Assembly: GCA_023954475.1 (NCBI GenBank)
Contig: JAMLHW010000001.1
Span: 1 to 64,000, forward strand
Reading direction: 5' to 3'
Length of the DNA stretch: 64,000 bases
Source: Anaerolineae bacterium
GTDB taxonomy: Bacteria > Chloroflexota > Anaerolineae > Promineifilales > Promineifilaceae
Under the pieces are notes generated by a model that was given only the letters and a program-made list of their open reading frames with translations, was not told the DNA's origin and did not search any database. Positions within the stretch are counted from its first letter, which is position 1. Every line of letters starts with the position of its first letter. Shown piece by piece: positions 1-8,791 of the stretch. Position numbers and translations under genes: made by a program.

Positions 1-1515
1 ATTTTCGCACTCTGCAATCACAGCACGACCCAAATCGACAGCACCGGCACCACCTTGCGCCCAATGGTTGGACATGACAGCGTCACTCGCTCCGGCTGCC
101 AGCGCTTTCTCGCGCACGAGGGCGACTTCAGCCGGCGTATCGGTATGGAAGCGGTTGACAGCTACGACAACCGGCACACCAAAACGACGGGCATTGCGAA
201 TGTGCGCAGTCAAATTAGCGCAGCCGGCTTCGAGCAGTTCCAGATTTTCCTCAGTATACGCTGCGTGAAGCGGTGCTCCAGCGCTCACTTTAGGGCCGCC
301 GCCGTGCATTTTGAGTGCCCGAATGGTGGCAACAAGAACGACACAATTGGGAACGAGACCACTGTAGCGACATTTGATGTTGAAGAATTTCTCCATACCG
401 ATGTCTGCGCCAAATCCGGCTTCGGTGACGACGTAACCGTCCTGGCCGACAAGCTTGAGGGCGATTTGATCAGCGACAATGCTGGAATTGCCGTGAGCAA
501 TATTGGCAAATGGTCCGGCGTGGACGAGGGCCGGTGTGCCTTCAAGTGTCTGCATCAACGTGGGCTTGATCGCGTCTTTCATCAGGATGGTCAACGCGCC
601 GGTGACGCCTAAATCATCAGCGGTGACAGGATCGCCGGCATGGCTCGTGCCGATAACAATTCGGCCGAATCGCTCTCTCATGTCAGCCAGATCGGTTGCC
701 AGCGCCAAAATCGCCATGATTTCGCTGGCGACGGTAATATCAAAACCGGTCTCGCGCGTGCGGCCTTTTTCTGCCGGCCCCTGGCCGACTGTGATACCGC
801 GCAGCAGCCGGTCATTTGTATCAACGACGCGCCGCCAGGTGATCGTATCGGGATCGATGTCGAGGCGTGCAAATCGGCCGATTTCTTCTTCAGTCAGGTC
901 ATCCGGGTTCGTCTTGTCGATCCCCAATTTTTGCAGACGCTTTAACATGATTGGTGAAAATTCACTATTGCCGTCCTTATCTGACGGACACAGACGACGG
1001 AACAGCGCTGCGTCCGACTGCATCGACTCGTGGAACATGCGCGTATCGATGGCGGCGGCCAGCAAGTTGTTGGCGGCTGTAATCGCGTGCAGATCACCCG
1101 TCAGATGCAGGTTGAAATCCTCCATCGGAATGACCTGACTGTAACCGCCCCCGGCGGCACCGCCCTTAATACCAAACGTAGGCCCCTGGCTGGGCTGACG
1201 AATACAGGTGAACACTTTTTGATCGAGGTGAGCGCCAAGCGCCTGACAGAGACCGACCATCGTCGTCGATTTGCCTTCGCCGAGTGGCGTGGGGGTAATG
1301 GCTGTGACAACGATGTATTTTCCATTCGGCCGATCGGCCAATCGCTTGCGTACATCGAGTGAAACTTTGGCCTTCGTCGCGCCATAAGGCTCTAGTTCAG
1401 ATAGCAAGATACCCGCTTCCTCGGCAATCTGTGTGATCGGTAATGGTTTAGCCGCCTGGGCGATTTCGATGTCAGATGGCACATCGGAGAGGATGTTTTC
1501 AAGTTTGTGAGGCAT
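1..1515 (-). CDS. fhs: Formate--tetrahydrofolate ligase, partial (C-terminus outside window)
   Basis: ATP-dependent ligation of formate to tetrahydrofolate, giving 10-formyl-THF for one-carbon metabolism in the cytoplasm. The frame is open from the ATG at 1515 to the window edge (505 codons). The visible protein starts [20 protein letters not shown]. It carries the family P-loop [11 protein letters not shown] near residue 70, then [20 protein letters not shown], and later [17 protein letters not shown] and [17 protein letters not shown], all typical of Fhs. Family length is about 550-580 residues, so a short C-terminal part is missing. A CAGGAG ribosome site lies just before the start. The gene is divergent from modA with about 190 bp between them, and that gap holds one TCGGCCGA palindrome at 1594. 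Identity is very sure. Confidence 0.96.
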   Translation of the reverse strand, partial: MPHKLENILSDVPSDIEIAQAAKPLPITQIAEEAGILLSELEPYGATKAKVSLDVRKRLADRPNGKYIVVTAITPTPLGEGKSTTMVGLCQALGAHLDQKVFTCIRQPSQGPTFGIKGGAAGGGYSQVIPMEDFNLHLTGDLHAITAANNLLAAAIDTRMFHESMQSDAALFRRLCPSDKDGNSEFSPIMLKRLQKLGIDKTNPDDLTEEEIGRFARLDIDPDTITWRRVVDTNDRLLRGITVGQGPAEKGRTRETGFDITVASEIMAILALATDLADMRERFGRIVIGTSHAGDPVTADDLGVTGALTILMKDAIKPTLMQTLEGTPALVHAGPFANIAHGNSSIVADQIALKLVGQDGYVVTEAGFGADIGMEKFFNIKCRYSGLVPNCVVLVATIRALKMHGGGPKVSAGAPLHAAYTEENLELLEAGCANLTAHIRNARRFGVPVVVAVNRFHTDTPAEVALVREKALAAGASDAVMSNHWAQGGAGAVDLGRAVIAECEN

Positions 1516-1709
1516 GGTTGCGGACTCCTGTTTGCAATAGATTTCGCGGTTGGTATGTTGTTGTAAGGATGCAGATGTCATCATAGCGTGAAATCGGCCG
1601 ATAAGCACGGAAAAATGTCACCTATTTGATGTTACAACCGGGCAAATCGATTGGCTCAGATTAGGCAACATTGCATCGCGTGCAGTTTACCATACAATCT
1701 CAGGCCGTT

Positions 1710-2507
1710 ATGAGTAAAATGACTCGTATGAAATGGTTTTGGCCGCTGGCGCTGCTGTTCCTGTCTGCTTGTACACAGCGCGAACCACACACTCTGACGG
1801 TTTTCGCCGCGTCGTCACTCACCGATGCATTCGGTGAAATCAGCGCTGAATTTGAAGCCGCACACCCTGAAACCCGGATTGTGCTCAATTTTGCCGGCTC
1901 GCAAGCACTGCGCAGCCAGATCGCTTTTGGCGCTGAGGCGGATGTGTTTGCTGCGGCCGATTTTAAGCAGATGGATGCACTGGTCGATGCCGGACTGGTT
2001 TCGGCCGAAGCGGTCACGCCATTCCTCACCAATCAACTTGTCCTGATCACGCCACCGGACAATCCGGCAAATATCACAGCACTCGGCGATTTGGCAGGGG
2101 AAGGCGTCACGATTGTCATGGCCGCGCCGGATGTGCCTGCAGGCGCATACACATTGGCTACATTGAATGCATTGGCGACAGACCCTAGTCAACCGCAAGC
2201 TGTGCTGGCAAATGTCGTTTCCGAAGAACTGAATGTGCGTCAGGTGTTGGCGAAAGTTGCGTTGGGTGAAGCCGACGCCGGATTTGTCTATGCGTCCGAT
2301 GTGGTTGCGGCAGGTGCCGGTGCTGTCAACATTATTTCGTTGCCCGTGCCTAGTGAGCTGCGCCCTGCTTATCCGATTGCGGTCCTCGACAACGCCTCAT
2401 CGGCCGAATCCGCGGCAGAATTCGTCGCGTTTGTTCTCTCAGAAGCAGGTCAGACAATCCTGCGCAAATGGGGGTTTGACGAGCCGCCCCGCGCTTCAGC
2501 TCCATGA
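1710..2507 (+). CDS. modA: Molybdate ABC transporter substrate-binding lipoprotein
   Basis: Captures molybdate (possibly tungstate) outside the membrane and delivers it to the ModB permease. From the ATG at 1710 the protein begins with a short basic stretch, a hydrophobic core WFWPLALLFL and a lipobox LSAC with Cys21, so it should be lipid-anchored, as expected for a cell without a normal outer-membrane periplasm. Then comes LTVFAASSLTDAFGEI and NFAGSQALRSQI, the ModA/WtpA oxyanion-binding signature with Ser and Ala-Ser-Ser residues. The frame is open further upstream, but the hydrophobic signal fits the 1710 start best. The stop overlaps the modB start by 4 bp (ATGA). About 265 residues, normal for the family. 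Confidence 0.93.
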   Translation: MSKMTRMKWFWPLALLFLSACTQREPHTLTVFAASSLTDAFGEISAEFEAAHPETRIVLNFAGSQALRSQIAFGAEADVFAAADFKQMDALVDAGLVSAEAVTPFLTNQLVLITPPDNPANITALGDLAGEGVTIVMAAPDVPAGAYTLATLNALATDPSQPQAVLANVVSEELNVRQVLAKVALGEADAGFVYASDVVAAGAGAVNIISLPVPSELRPAYPIAVLDNASSAESAAEFVAFVLSEAGQTILRKWGFDEPPRASAP

Positions 2508-3325
2508 AAACGCCTCCGACCATGCCGCAACACACCCGACGCAGCCGTTTTCGCTGGCTGTTTGCCATTGCCGGCGGTCTGCTAGCCGCATTTTTGATCG
2601 TACCGCTGGCCGCGGTCGTCTGGCAGGTGGTGATGGGCGGATCGTTCGCCGGGCTGGATTGGCATGCCGTACGCGACGCGCTGTGGTTGAGCCTGGTGAC
2701 CAGCATCGTTGTCGTCATTATCTCTCTGCTACTGGGCACGCCACTGGCGTACAGTCTGGCGCGTTGGCAATTTCGTTTCAATGGGTGGCTGACAACGCTG
2801 ACCAGTTTGCCGATTGTGTTACCGCCTTCTGTGGCCGGATTAGCGCTGTTGATCGCATTCGGCCGAAATGGTCTCTTAGGTCGTTCGCTCGACACAGTTT
2901 TCGGTCTCACCATCCCGTTCACCTTGCTGGCTGTCATTCTGGCGCAACTATTCGTATCTGCACCGTTTTACGTACGGGCCGCCCGTTCGACGTTTGTCGA
3001 GCAGGATTTGCCGCTCGAAGAAGCCGCCGTCCTCGCCGGAGCCAGTGAATGGCAGGTCTTTCGCTTCATTCTGATTCCGCTAGGTCGGCGCAGTCTGTTG
3101 GGCGGAATCATCCTCTGCTGGGCGCGGGCACTGGGGGAATTTGGCGCGACATTGATTTTCGCCGGGAATTTACCGGGTCGCACCCAAACAATGCCGCTGG
3201 CAATTTATGTCGGGCTTGAAAACAATATTGAGGGGGCACTGTTGTTGGCGCTGCTGCTCATCATGCTGGCGGCGATTTTGATCCATTTGCTCTGGCGGCT
3301 TGAGCAAAACGGCTCTGATGATTGA
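2504..3325 (+). CDS. modB: Molybdate ABC transporter permease
   Basis: Membrane channel of the molybdate importer, 273 residues with about five or six hydrophobic segments, the first at residues 15-38. The cytoplasmic EAA loop that contacts the ATPase is clear: LEEAAVLAGASEWQVFRFI followed by LPLGRR-like residues. A later ARALGEFGATLIFAGN segment is characteristic of ModB/CysT-type permeases. It is coupled to modA by an ATGA overlap. No modC ATPase follows: the next gene is on the other strand and is unrelated, so the ATPase must be encoded elsewhere or be shared with another importer. Confidence 0.93.
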   Translation: MKTPPTMPQHTRRSRFRWLFAIAGGLLAAFLIVPLAAVVWQVVMGGSFAGLDWHAVRDALWLSLVTSIVVVIISLLLGTPLAYSLARWQFRFNGWLTTLTSLPIVLPPSVAGLALLIAFGRNGLLGRSLDTVFGLTIPFTLLAVILAQLFVSAPFYVRAARSTFVEQDLPLEEAAVLAGASEWQVFRFILIPLGRRSLLGGIILCWARALGEFGATLIFAGNLPGRTQTMPLAIYVGLENNIEGALLLALLLIMLAAILIHLLWRLEQNGSDD

Positions 3326-3357
3326 GAACCGGCAATTTCTGCTTTTCGGCCGAAGCG

Positions 3358-3975
3358 CTACACGCCCGGTTCGTCCACCAACACCTTGAGTCGATCATAG
3401 ACAGTCTGGCAACCAATCGCCATGATCAATGTGGGTCCGCCAATTAGCAGAATGACCACAGTGCCAAAACTGATGATGATCAATACCACGGCGAGGAACA
3501 AATACAGCAAAGATGGTATCGGTGATTGGATCAACAGCACGAAGGCATTGCGCCACGCCAACGGCAACGACGGTTTTTCCTGTCGCAACAGTACCGGCGG
3601 GGTGTAAAGCTGCATAGTGATCCAGAAAATGAGGATGACGCCGATTAACAGGGCAAACCAGATTCCCCAGACCGTTCCGATATTGAGATAGAAGTTCAAA
3701 CTGACAATTGCGACAAACAGTGCGACGAGATTGCTCAATGCCCACAGCCAACTGACGACAAATTGTTTCTTGTAGCTGCGCAACATGGCGCGAGGTGACG
3801 GCACTTCTCCTTCAGCGAGGCGATTATTCTGCTCGTAGAGTGCGAATGTTGCCGGTGGCCCCAATAGAATCGTCATGCAACTGACGAGCCAGACAAAATT
3901 CATGATGAACTGGCGTCCCCATTCTTTGGCCCATTCTTTTATGGCATTGACAAGTGAGATCGTGAATTGTTTCAT
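3358..3975 (-). CDS. YesL/DUF624-like membrane protein
   Basis: About 205 residues from the ATG at 3975; the frame extends to a TTG at 4011, but MKQFTISLVNAIKEWAKEWG is the more natural N-terminus. There are about five hydrophobic segments: FIMNFVWLVSCMTILLGPPATFAL, WLWALSNLVALFVAIVSLNFYL, WGIWFALLIGVILIFWITM, SLLYLFLAVVLIIISFG and VVILLIGGPTLIMAIG. The pattern of an early amphipathic helix, a GPPATFALY turn after the first span and paired spans resembles YesL (DUF624), a family often near sugar-uptake genes whose role is unknown. No sugar transporter is adjacent here. It is convergent with modB, with only about 30 bp between the stops. No function can be assigned. Confidence 0.6.
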   Translation of the reverse strand: MKQFTISLVNAIKEWAKEWGRQFIMNFVWLVSCMTILLGPPATFALYEQNNRLAEGEVPSPRAMLRSYKKQFVVSWLWALSNLVALFVAIVSLNFYLNIGTVWGIWFALLIGVILIFWITMQLYTPPVLLRQEKPSLPLAWRNAFVLLIQSPIPSLLYLFLAVVLIIISFGTVVILLIGGPTLIMAIGCQTVYDRLKVLVDEPGV

Positions 3976-4086
3976 GCAATCGGCTCGCAACAAATCACAG
4001 AAAATCCGCAAACACGTGGAAACAGGCTCACTGTGCGTGATGGCTGCTGTGTCAAATCAACGTATTCGAGACGATTATGCCTACGA

Positions 4087-4389
4087 TTAGGCACGCCCTT
4101 TGCCGTCAAATAGGCGGCTCAGCAGTGATGGTTTCTCAATGCCCAATTGGCGACGGAGTTCGCGAAAGCCCGGCTCAGTGAGTTGTGTGCCATCCGGAAA
4201 AACCAGGGTCGGTACACTAGCGTAACCGTTGCTGAGTGCCATCAATTCGGCACGTGCTGTCGGGTTACCGTCAATGCTGATTTGGTCAACGGCGATTGCG
4301 TTGCGCCGCAAAAATCGGGTCACCGCCCATGAATGCGGGCAAGTGCTCGACGTGTATAGTTTGATCTTGTCGTTCTGTTGGTCTCCCAT
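4087..4389 (-). CDS. Glutaredoxin-like protein (CPxS active site)
   Basis: A 100-residue thioredoxin-fold protein. It begins with a strand KIKLYTSSTCPHSWAVTRFLRR, where CPHS sits at the place of the glutaredoxin CPYC motif with the second Cys replaced by Ser. The cis-proline strand YASVPTLVFPDGTQL and the final helix FRELRRQLG follow. The family (NrdH/YfcG-like small glutaredoxins) reduces disulfides or glutathionylated proteins; a single-Cys site suggests monothiol chemistry. The start codon overlaps the stop of the upstream Cys-rich gene by one base (TAATG), so the two are translationally coupled and may act together in thiol or metal handling. The partner and reductant cannot be read from the sequence. 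Confidence 0.8.
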   Translation of the reverse strand: MGDQQNDKIKLYTSSTCPHSWAVTRFLRRNAIAVDQISIDGNPTARAELMALSNGYASVPTLVFPDGTQLTEPGFRELRRQLGIEKPSLLSRLFDGKGRA

Positions 4390-4847
4390 TAGTCAAATCC
4401 CCTTTTACCACCTCCGCTACTGTTATCACTGTCGTTTTCGGCCGAATCCTGTTCTTCTGCCGATGCCTCTTCCGCTGCCGCCCGTTCTGCCGCCGCCTTG
4501 GCCACCTTATCCTCAGCTTCCAGCCTGTCAAACTCGCCAAGCGTGAGATAGCGACCTTTTTCCAACTCATAAGTGGCCACATTGAACTTGCTGTCAAAGT
4601 GTACGACCGTCGGCATGCGGCGGAAGCAGCGATTGTTGTTGCACACCAGCGTTTTGTGCCAGGTATAGCCGGCCCCATCGTTCTCGAGATCGCGTTCTTT
4701 GTCGATACGCAGGCGCATTCGTCGTTTACATGTGCCACATTCCGGATGAATGAAAATACCCGTACCTTCAACATATGTCAGCATTTCGGCCGAATGCTGC
4801 TTCTGGGCGTCGTTTTGTCCACCGAAAAGTCTTCTTAAAAAACCCAT
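4389..4847 (-). CDS. Uncharacterised Cys-rich protein with acidic tail
   Basis: About 152 residues. The ATG at 4847 is supported by a GAGGAG ribosome site 9 bases upstream; a longer reading to 4877 has no such site. The N-terminus is MGFLRRLFGGQND. The core holds two Cys pairs, HPECGTCKRRMRLR and CNNNRCFRRMP, consistent with a zinc-ribbon-like metal site. After residue 100 the sequence becomes a charged Ala/Glu-rich helix and ends in an acidic, Ser/Gly-rich disordered tail. I do not recognise the family. One-base overlap with the glutaredoxin gene downstream argues for a shared thiol- or metal-linked role, which is inference only. It is the fourth gene of the 8522 to 4087 minus-strand run. 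Confidence 0.7.
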   Translation of the reverse strand: MGFLRRLFGGQNDAQKQHSAEMLTYVEGTGIFIHPECGTCKRRMRLRIDKERDLENDGAGYTWHKTLVCNNNRCFRRMPTVVHFDSKFNVATYELEKGRYLTLGEFDRLEAEDKVAKAAAERAAAEEASAEEQDSAENDSDNSSGGGKRGFD

Positions 4848-4895
4848 GATCCAATTCTCCTCAAGCAACGCGACCACACAACAAACACCAAACCA

Positions 4896-5642
4896 TTACC
4901 CTAGCACAGCCGCCATTGCAGCACCAACAATGCCCGCCTGATTACCCAATTCCGCATGCGCCAGGCGACACGGCACAGTCAGGTAAGGCATGTATTTGTG
5001 CGTTTTCTTGGCACCGCCACCACCGAGAATAATCAACTGCGGCGAAAAAATATGGTCGATATGGTTGAGGAATTTATCCAGATTCTTGGCCCAGGCCTGC
5101 CACGACAACTTCATTTCGAAGCGTGCACGTTCTGCCGCATACCGCTCCGCAACCATATCCCAACCTTTGAGCCAGAGATTGCCGAACTCCGTGTTGGGCA
5201 GCAACATGTTGTTCACAAACAACGCACTGCCTAAACCGGTACCTAATGTGAGCAGGATCACCGTGTCATTTTCTCCTTTACCGTGTCCAAATTGCATTTC
5301 GGCAATGCCGGCCGCGTCAGCGTCATTGAGCAGCGTCACTTGACAACCGGTCGCATCACTCAGCCGCGCCGCGACTGGAAAACCAACCCATTCCATGATG
5401 CGATGTGATGTGAAATGGGTTTTAGGCACGCCGTTGACGACGACGGCCGGAAACCCGATGCCGACCGGCCCTTGATACTCAAAGTAATTGATCACGTCCG
5501 CGACGACCGGTAGTACATCGCCCGGCAGGCGTGATTTCGGTGTGGCGAGCTTGTATCGTTCCGTAACCATGTCACCGGTTTCTGTATCGACAAGCGCGCC
5601 TTTGATACCTGTGCCACCAATATCAATCCCCAGTACGTGCAT
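4896..5642 (-). CDS. ppgK: Polyphosphate glucokinase (ROK-type)
   Basis: Phosphorylates glucose, most likely with polyphosphate and/or ATP. The 248-residue protein opens with the ASKHA phosphate-1 loop VLGIDIGGTGIKGALVD. Next come PVGIGFPAVVVNG, the sugar-site LLNDADAAGIAE and the phosphate-2 loop LLTLGTGLGSALF. The HxCGxxGCxE zinc loop of ordinary ROK kinases is absent, as in polyphosphate glucokinases, and the length (about 250) also fits PPGK. The Lys-rich WAKNLDKFLNHIDHIFSPQLIILGGG segment before the final glycine loop is also PPGK-like. It lies 28 bp after the patatin gene and 48 bp before the Cys-rich gene in a co-directional run. Real phosphate-donor preference is unknown. Confidence 0.8.
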   Translation of the reverse strand: MHVLGIDIGGTGIKGALVDTETGDMVTERYKLATPKSRLPGDVLPVVADVINYFEYQGPVGIGFPAVVVNGVPKTHFTSHRIMEWVGFPVAARLSDATGCQVTLLNDADAAGIAEMQFGHGKGENDTVILLTLGTGLGSALFVNNMLLPNTEFGNLWLKGWDMVAERYAAERARFEMKLSWQAWAKNLDKFLNHIDHIFSPQLIILGGGGAKKTHKYMPYLTVPCRLAHAELGNQAGIVGAAMAAVLG

Positions 5643-5670
5643 GATATTTACTCCGCAAATGATCCGGTGC

Positions 5671-6504
5671 TTACCGGTTGATTACCCGAGCAATCTCGAC
5701 TTCGTGATCTTTAACTGCTTCACGGCCGACCAGGATACCTTCTTCGAGCCTGTGGAAGTCAAACAAGCCAATCGTACTCAAATTCGGCCGAATCAGAACA
5801 TCCGGCGCAGTCAACGCCAATTTCGCCTCAACACTGTTTTGTACCGCAATGTCAACCGTATTGAGCATAATTTGCCAAATCGGCTGCCGTGCCACCCGCA
5901 CCAACGTACGGACAAAAAGCCCGTGCCCTTCAGCACTGGGCAACTCGTCAACGTCACCGTATTGCACCCTGTTTGACGTAATGTCAATGGCAATGGTGAT
6001 GTCCGCTCCCATGGCAACCGCGACATCAACCGGAACATTGTTGAGCACGCCACCGTCGATCAAGATGCGGTCATTGCGCTCAATCGGCGGCAGCGCCGGT
6101 GGAATAGCGCTCGTCGCCAAAACGGCCGAAATCACATCACCTTCACGCAAAACGACCTCTTCGCCTGTGCGCAAATCGGTGGCAATGACAGCCAGTGGAA
6201 GCGCCAGGTCGCTGAAATCCGGTCGGCCGATTGCAGTCTCGAGCATGCCCCGCAGCTTGTTGTTGGATACCAACGACGAGAAATTCTCCGGGCGCTCATA
6301 AACTTGCCCAAACGTGAAACCGGTAAAGAAGCGGTAAATGTCCTGCAACGGCAATCCCGCAGCTACCAGCGCACCGACAATACCGCCGATACTCGTGCCA
6401 GTGATCACATCGGGACGGATACCCATCCGTTCCAGTTCGAACAGCACACCAATGTGTGCCGCTCCACGTGCTCCACCACCGCCCAAAACCAACCCGAGTT
6501 TCAT
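5671..6504 (-). CDS. Patatin-like phospholipase / RssA-type hydrolase
   Basis: A cytoplasmic or peripheral lipid acyl hydrolase of 277 residues. The oxyanion loop GLVLGGGGARGAAHIGV is at residues 4-20. The nucleophile elbow GTSIG places Ser38, and the Asp of the catalytic dyad is in LIDGGVLNN (Asp150). The dyad is therefore complete. It is a stand-alone patatin domain without the cyclic-nucleotide-binding or membrane regions of NTE-type proteins, closest in layout to bacterial RssA/YlbK. Its start overlaps the stop of the upstream deaminase-CYTH gene by one base (TGATG), so it is in the same operon. Substrate unknown. Confidence 0.88.
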   Translation of the reverse strand: MKLGLVLGGGGARGAAHIGVLFELERMGIRPDVITGTSIGGIVGALVAAGLPLQDIYRFFTGFTFGQVYERPENFSSLVSNNKLRGMLETAIGRPDFSDLALPLAVIATDLRTGEEVVLREGDVISAVLATSAIPPALPPIERNDRILIDGGVLNNVPVDVAVAMGADITIAIDITSNRVQYGDVDELPSAEGHGLFVRTLVRVARQPIWQIMLNTVDIAVQNSVEAKLALTAPDVLIRPNLSTIGLFDFHRLEEGILVGREAVKDHEVEIARVINR

Positions 6505-8522
6505 CAGCCGCTGCCTATTGCCTCACGCGCCGGTCGCTGTAGTTCAGAGGTGATGGCGACATATTCTCGCCTTTCGGCCGAATCCTGTGCCACATTGAAT
6601 AAAGCCAGTAAATTCTTGATCATTGCCGCCTTGCGCTGCGCATCTGATCGTGACCAGGTACGCGCCTTCACTTCCATAAAATAGCCGGACATGGCCGGAT
6701 CAGTCAACTGATCGAGATTGATCGCAAACTCCGTATCCTCAAACAAAATACGCCAGCGTCGCCGCTGCTTCGATACCACAATCTCCTCACGCGGTGCAAA
6801 ATACTCGCGGTAAAAGCGCAAACTATGTGTCGCCGGAGCCAACCAACGAGACCGGTACAACATAACCGCGTTGTCGTATTCCTCATGTGCTGTCTGACCG
6901 AGCAGCGTCAGGCGTGAACGGGTCTCAAACGATTTACCCTTCTCATCCACAAATGCATCTTCTCTGTGACGCAGACGCGCTGCATCCTCATCCTCATCGC
7001 CGAAATTAAAGTAATGATCAAATTGACGATACCGCGTCGATTTTGTAATCTCAATAGCAGGGTGGTTCTCAATGATCTCAATAACGGCTGAAACATCATC
7101 CAGACGGACTTTTACCTGAACTTCATAGCTCTCCTGGCGCTGCACACCTTCCAGAACAACCAGTTTGTTGAACGGCGACGATTCGCGTTCAGTGACGAAG
7201 GCATCGATCTGTTGTGCAACGATGGCAGCTTCTGCCTGCGCCGCAGCCTCATCCACAGTGAGCAGCACGCGATCACGCAACAACCAGCGTCCATTGCACA
7301 AAACATGGCTGACATCCGTGCTTTTGGCAGCATAGACAAGGCGTGAATAGACGGCATCGGCGTTGCTCTGAAATGGCGGCCAATTATGCACGCCGCTCAT
7401 GGCAACGATTGTGATGTCGGCGCGTTTTCCCGGTTCAAGACTGCCGGTGAGATCACCCATGTGCATTGCCCGTGCTCCGCCAATGGTTGCCAGTTCCAGC
7501 GTCTGTCGCGCAGGCAAATCGGTCGGATCGTTGCGTTTGATCTTGGCAAGCAGTGCGGCCAGCCGCATCTCCTCAAACATGTCCAAATCATTGTTACTCG
7601 CCGGTCCGTCAGTGCCAATACCGACATTGAGTCCAATTTCGAGCATTTCAGCAACCGGCGCAACACCACTGGACAATTTGAGGTTGCTGGTGGGATTGTG
7701 TGCGACACCGGCGTTGCTGTCTTTCAACATCGACATTTCGCCATGCGAGACGTGAACGCAATGTGCGGCGAGCAGTTTTGTGTTGAGAATGCCGTTTTTT
7801 TCATTCCAGGGCACGACTTCCATGTGATTTTGTTCCCGGCAATCGCGCACTTCTCGGGATGTTTCGCTGATGTGTGTGTGCAGCGGTACATCAAAGGCAC
7901 GAGCCAGATCCGCACAGGTGCGTAACAAGTCAGGCGTGTTCGTATACCAGGCATGAGGCGCTACGGCCGGTTGTATCAGCGTGTGACCGTTCCATTTTTC
8001 GATAAAACGGCGACAATTGACCACTGCGTCTTCATAGCTCGCTGCGTCAGGTGCAGGAAACATGAGAATTGTCTGACCGAGCAGGGCGCGCATGCCGATA
8101 CGAGCTGTTTCATCAGCAATGGCGTCTTCAAAGTAGTACATATCGGCGAAGGCGGTGATGCCGGAGCGGATCATTTCGGCACAAGCCAATCGCGTACCGA
8201 GCCGCACAAAATCAGGGGTAACGAATTTGCGTTCAACCGGCATGAGATAACCGAGCCAGACATCAAGGCGGAGGTCATCGTTGAGTCCGCGCAGGAGGGT
8301 CATGGGGACGTGTGTGTGGGCGTTGACGAGGCCAGGAATGATGACGTGATCGGGGCAGGTAACGGTTTCTTTTGCTGTGCAGGTAGCCAGGATCGTTTCG
8401 GCCGAATCCACTGCAACAATCGTATCCCCTTTAATCGCGACGGCACCAGGAGTATAAACGTCATAGGTAGCATTCATAGTGACGACGGTGTCACCCGTCA
8501 CGATCAGATCGACCTCAATCAT
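6504..8522 (-). CDS. Fusion: MTA/SAH-type deaminase (amidohydrolase) + CYTH domain
   Basis: 672 residues from the ATG at 8522, chosen because a GAGG site lies about 8 bases upstream and the protein then starts MIEVDLIVTGDTVVTM. Residues 1-440 are a complete metal-dependent amidohydrolase of the MtaD/TrzA group: NAHTHVPM (His69, His71), HTHISE, HCVH and IGTDGPASNNDLDMFEEM. Residues about 465-665 are a CYTH (triphosphate-tunnel) domain: it opens with EVQVK at 467-471 in place of the usual ExExK, followed by YRQFDHYF, ARLRHRED, RRWRILFEDTEFAINLD and YFMEVKAR. The deaminase half should act on an adenosine-like nucleoside or another purine/pterin; the CYTH half on a triphosphate or polyphosphate. 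First gene of a five-gene minus-strand operon; its promoter is the palindrome at 8578-8601. The fusion is unusual; whether the altered CYTH motif is active is unknown. Confidence 0.85.
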   Translation of the reverse strand: MIEVDLIVTGDTVVTMNATYDVYTPGAVAIKGDTIVAVDSAETILATCTAKETVTCPDHVIIPGLVNAHTHVPMTLLRGLNDDLRLDVWLGYLMPVERKFVTPDFVRLGTRLACAEMIRSGITAFADMYYFEDAIADETARIGMRALLGQTILMFPAPDAASYEDAVVNCRRFIEKWNGHTLIQPAVAPHAWYTNTPDLLRTCADLARAFDVPLHTHISETSREVRDCREQNHMEVVPWNEKNGILNTKLLAAHCVHVSHGEMSMLKDSNAGVAHNPTSNLKLSSGVAPVAEMLEIGLNVGIGTDGPASNNDLDMFEEMRLAALLAKIKRNDPTDLPARQTLELATIGGARAMHMGDLTGSLEPGKRADITIVAMSGVHNWPPFQSNADAVYSRLVYAAKSTDVSHVLCNGRWLLRDRVLLTVDEAAAQAEAAIVAQQIDAFVTERESSPFNKLVVLEGVQRQESYEVQVKVRLDDVSAVIEIIENHPAIEITKSTRYRQFDHYFNFGDEDEDAARLRHREDAFVDEKGKSFETRSRLTLLGQTAHEEYDNAVMLYRSRWLAPATHSLRFYREYFAPREEIVVSKQRRRWRILFEDTEFAINLDQLTDPAMSGYFMEVKARTWSRSDAQRKAAMIKNLLALFNVAQDSAERREYVAITSELQRPAREAIGSG

Positions 8523-8577
8523 ACGTGTTGCCTCATGGAAATGTAATATTGTTGGTGCTCTGCCCACCTAAAAGCGG

Positions 8578-8601
8578 ATTATAACAGGAAACTGTTATAA
8601 T
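8578..8601. promoter_or_regulatory. Palindromic divergent promoter/operator
   Basis: A perfect inverted repeat with arms ATTATAACAG and CTGTTATAAT and a GAAA spacer. Each arm contains TATAAT, one reading right towards the nucleoside phosphorylase (8596-8601) and one reading left towards the deaminase-CYTH operon (8583-8578). No good -35 box is visible at 16-18 bp on either side, so an activator, or a repressor binding the palindrome, is likely. Role as a shared operator is inference. Confidence 0.55.
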
Positions 8602-8791
8602 GTGCGTGCGGGCAAATGGGCGGGACAAACTGTATTCATAACACGTGAACGGGCTGATAGCCGGCAAAACATCTTTCTTGGAATCATGTTTCAAGCAAAT
8701 TGCCGGTTCCAGTATTAATACAACGGATGCTATTTCCGCGAGACCACTTTTTACAGACCACATGAGTACCGTAAGAGCTACAGGCAAGAAT

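Noticed and set aside
55-1362. Several plus- and minus-strand open frames of 60-210 codons
   Set aside because: They are shadows of fhs, whose true frame is on the minus strand and runs off the window edge; its translation shows all Fhs motifs.
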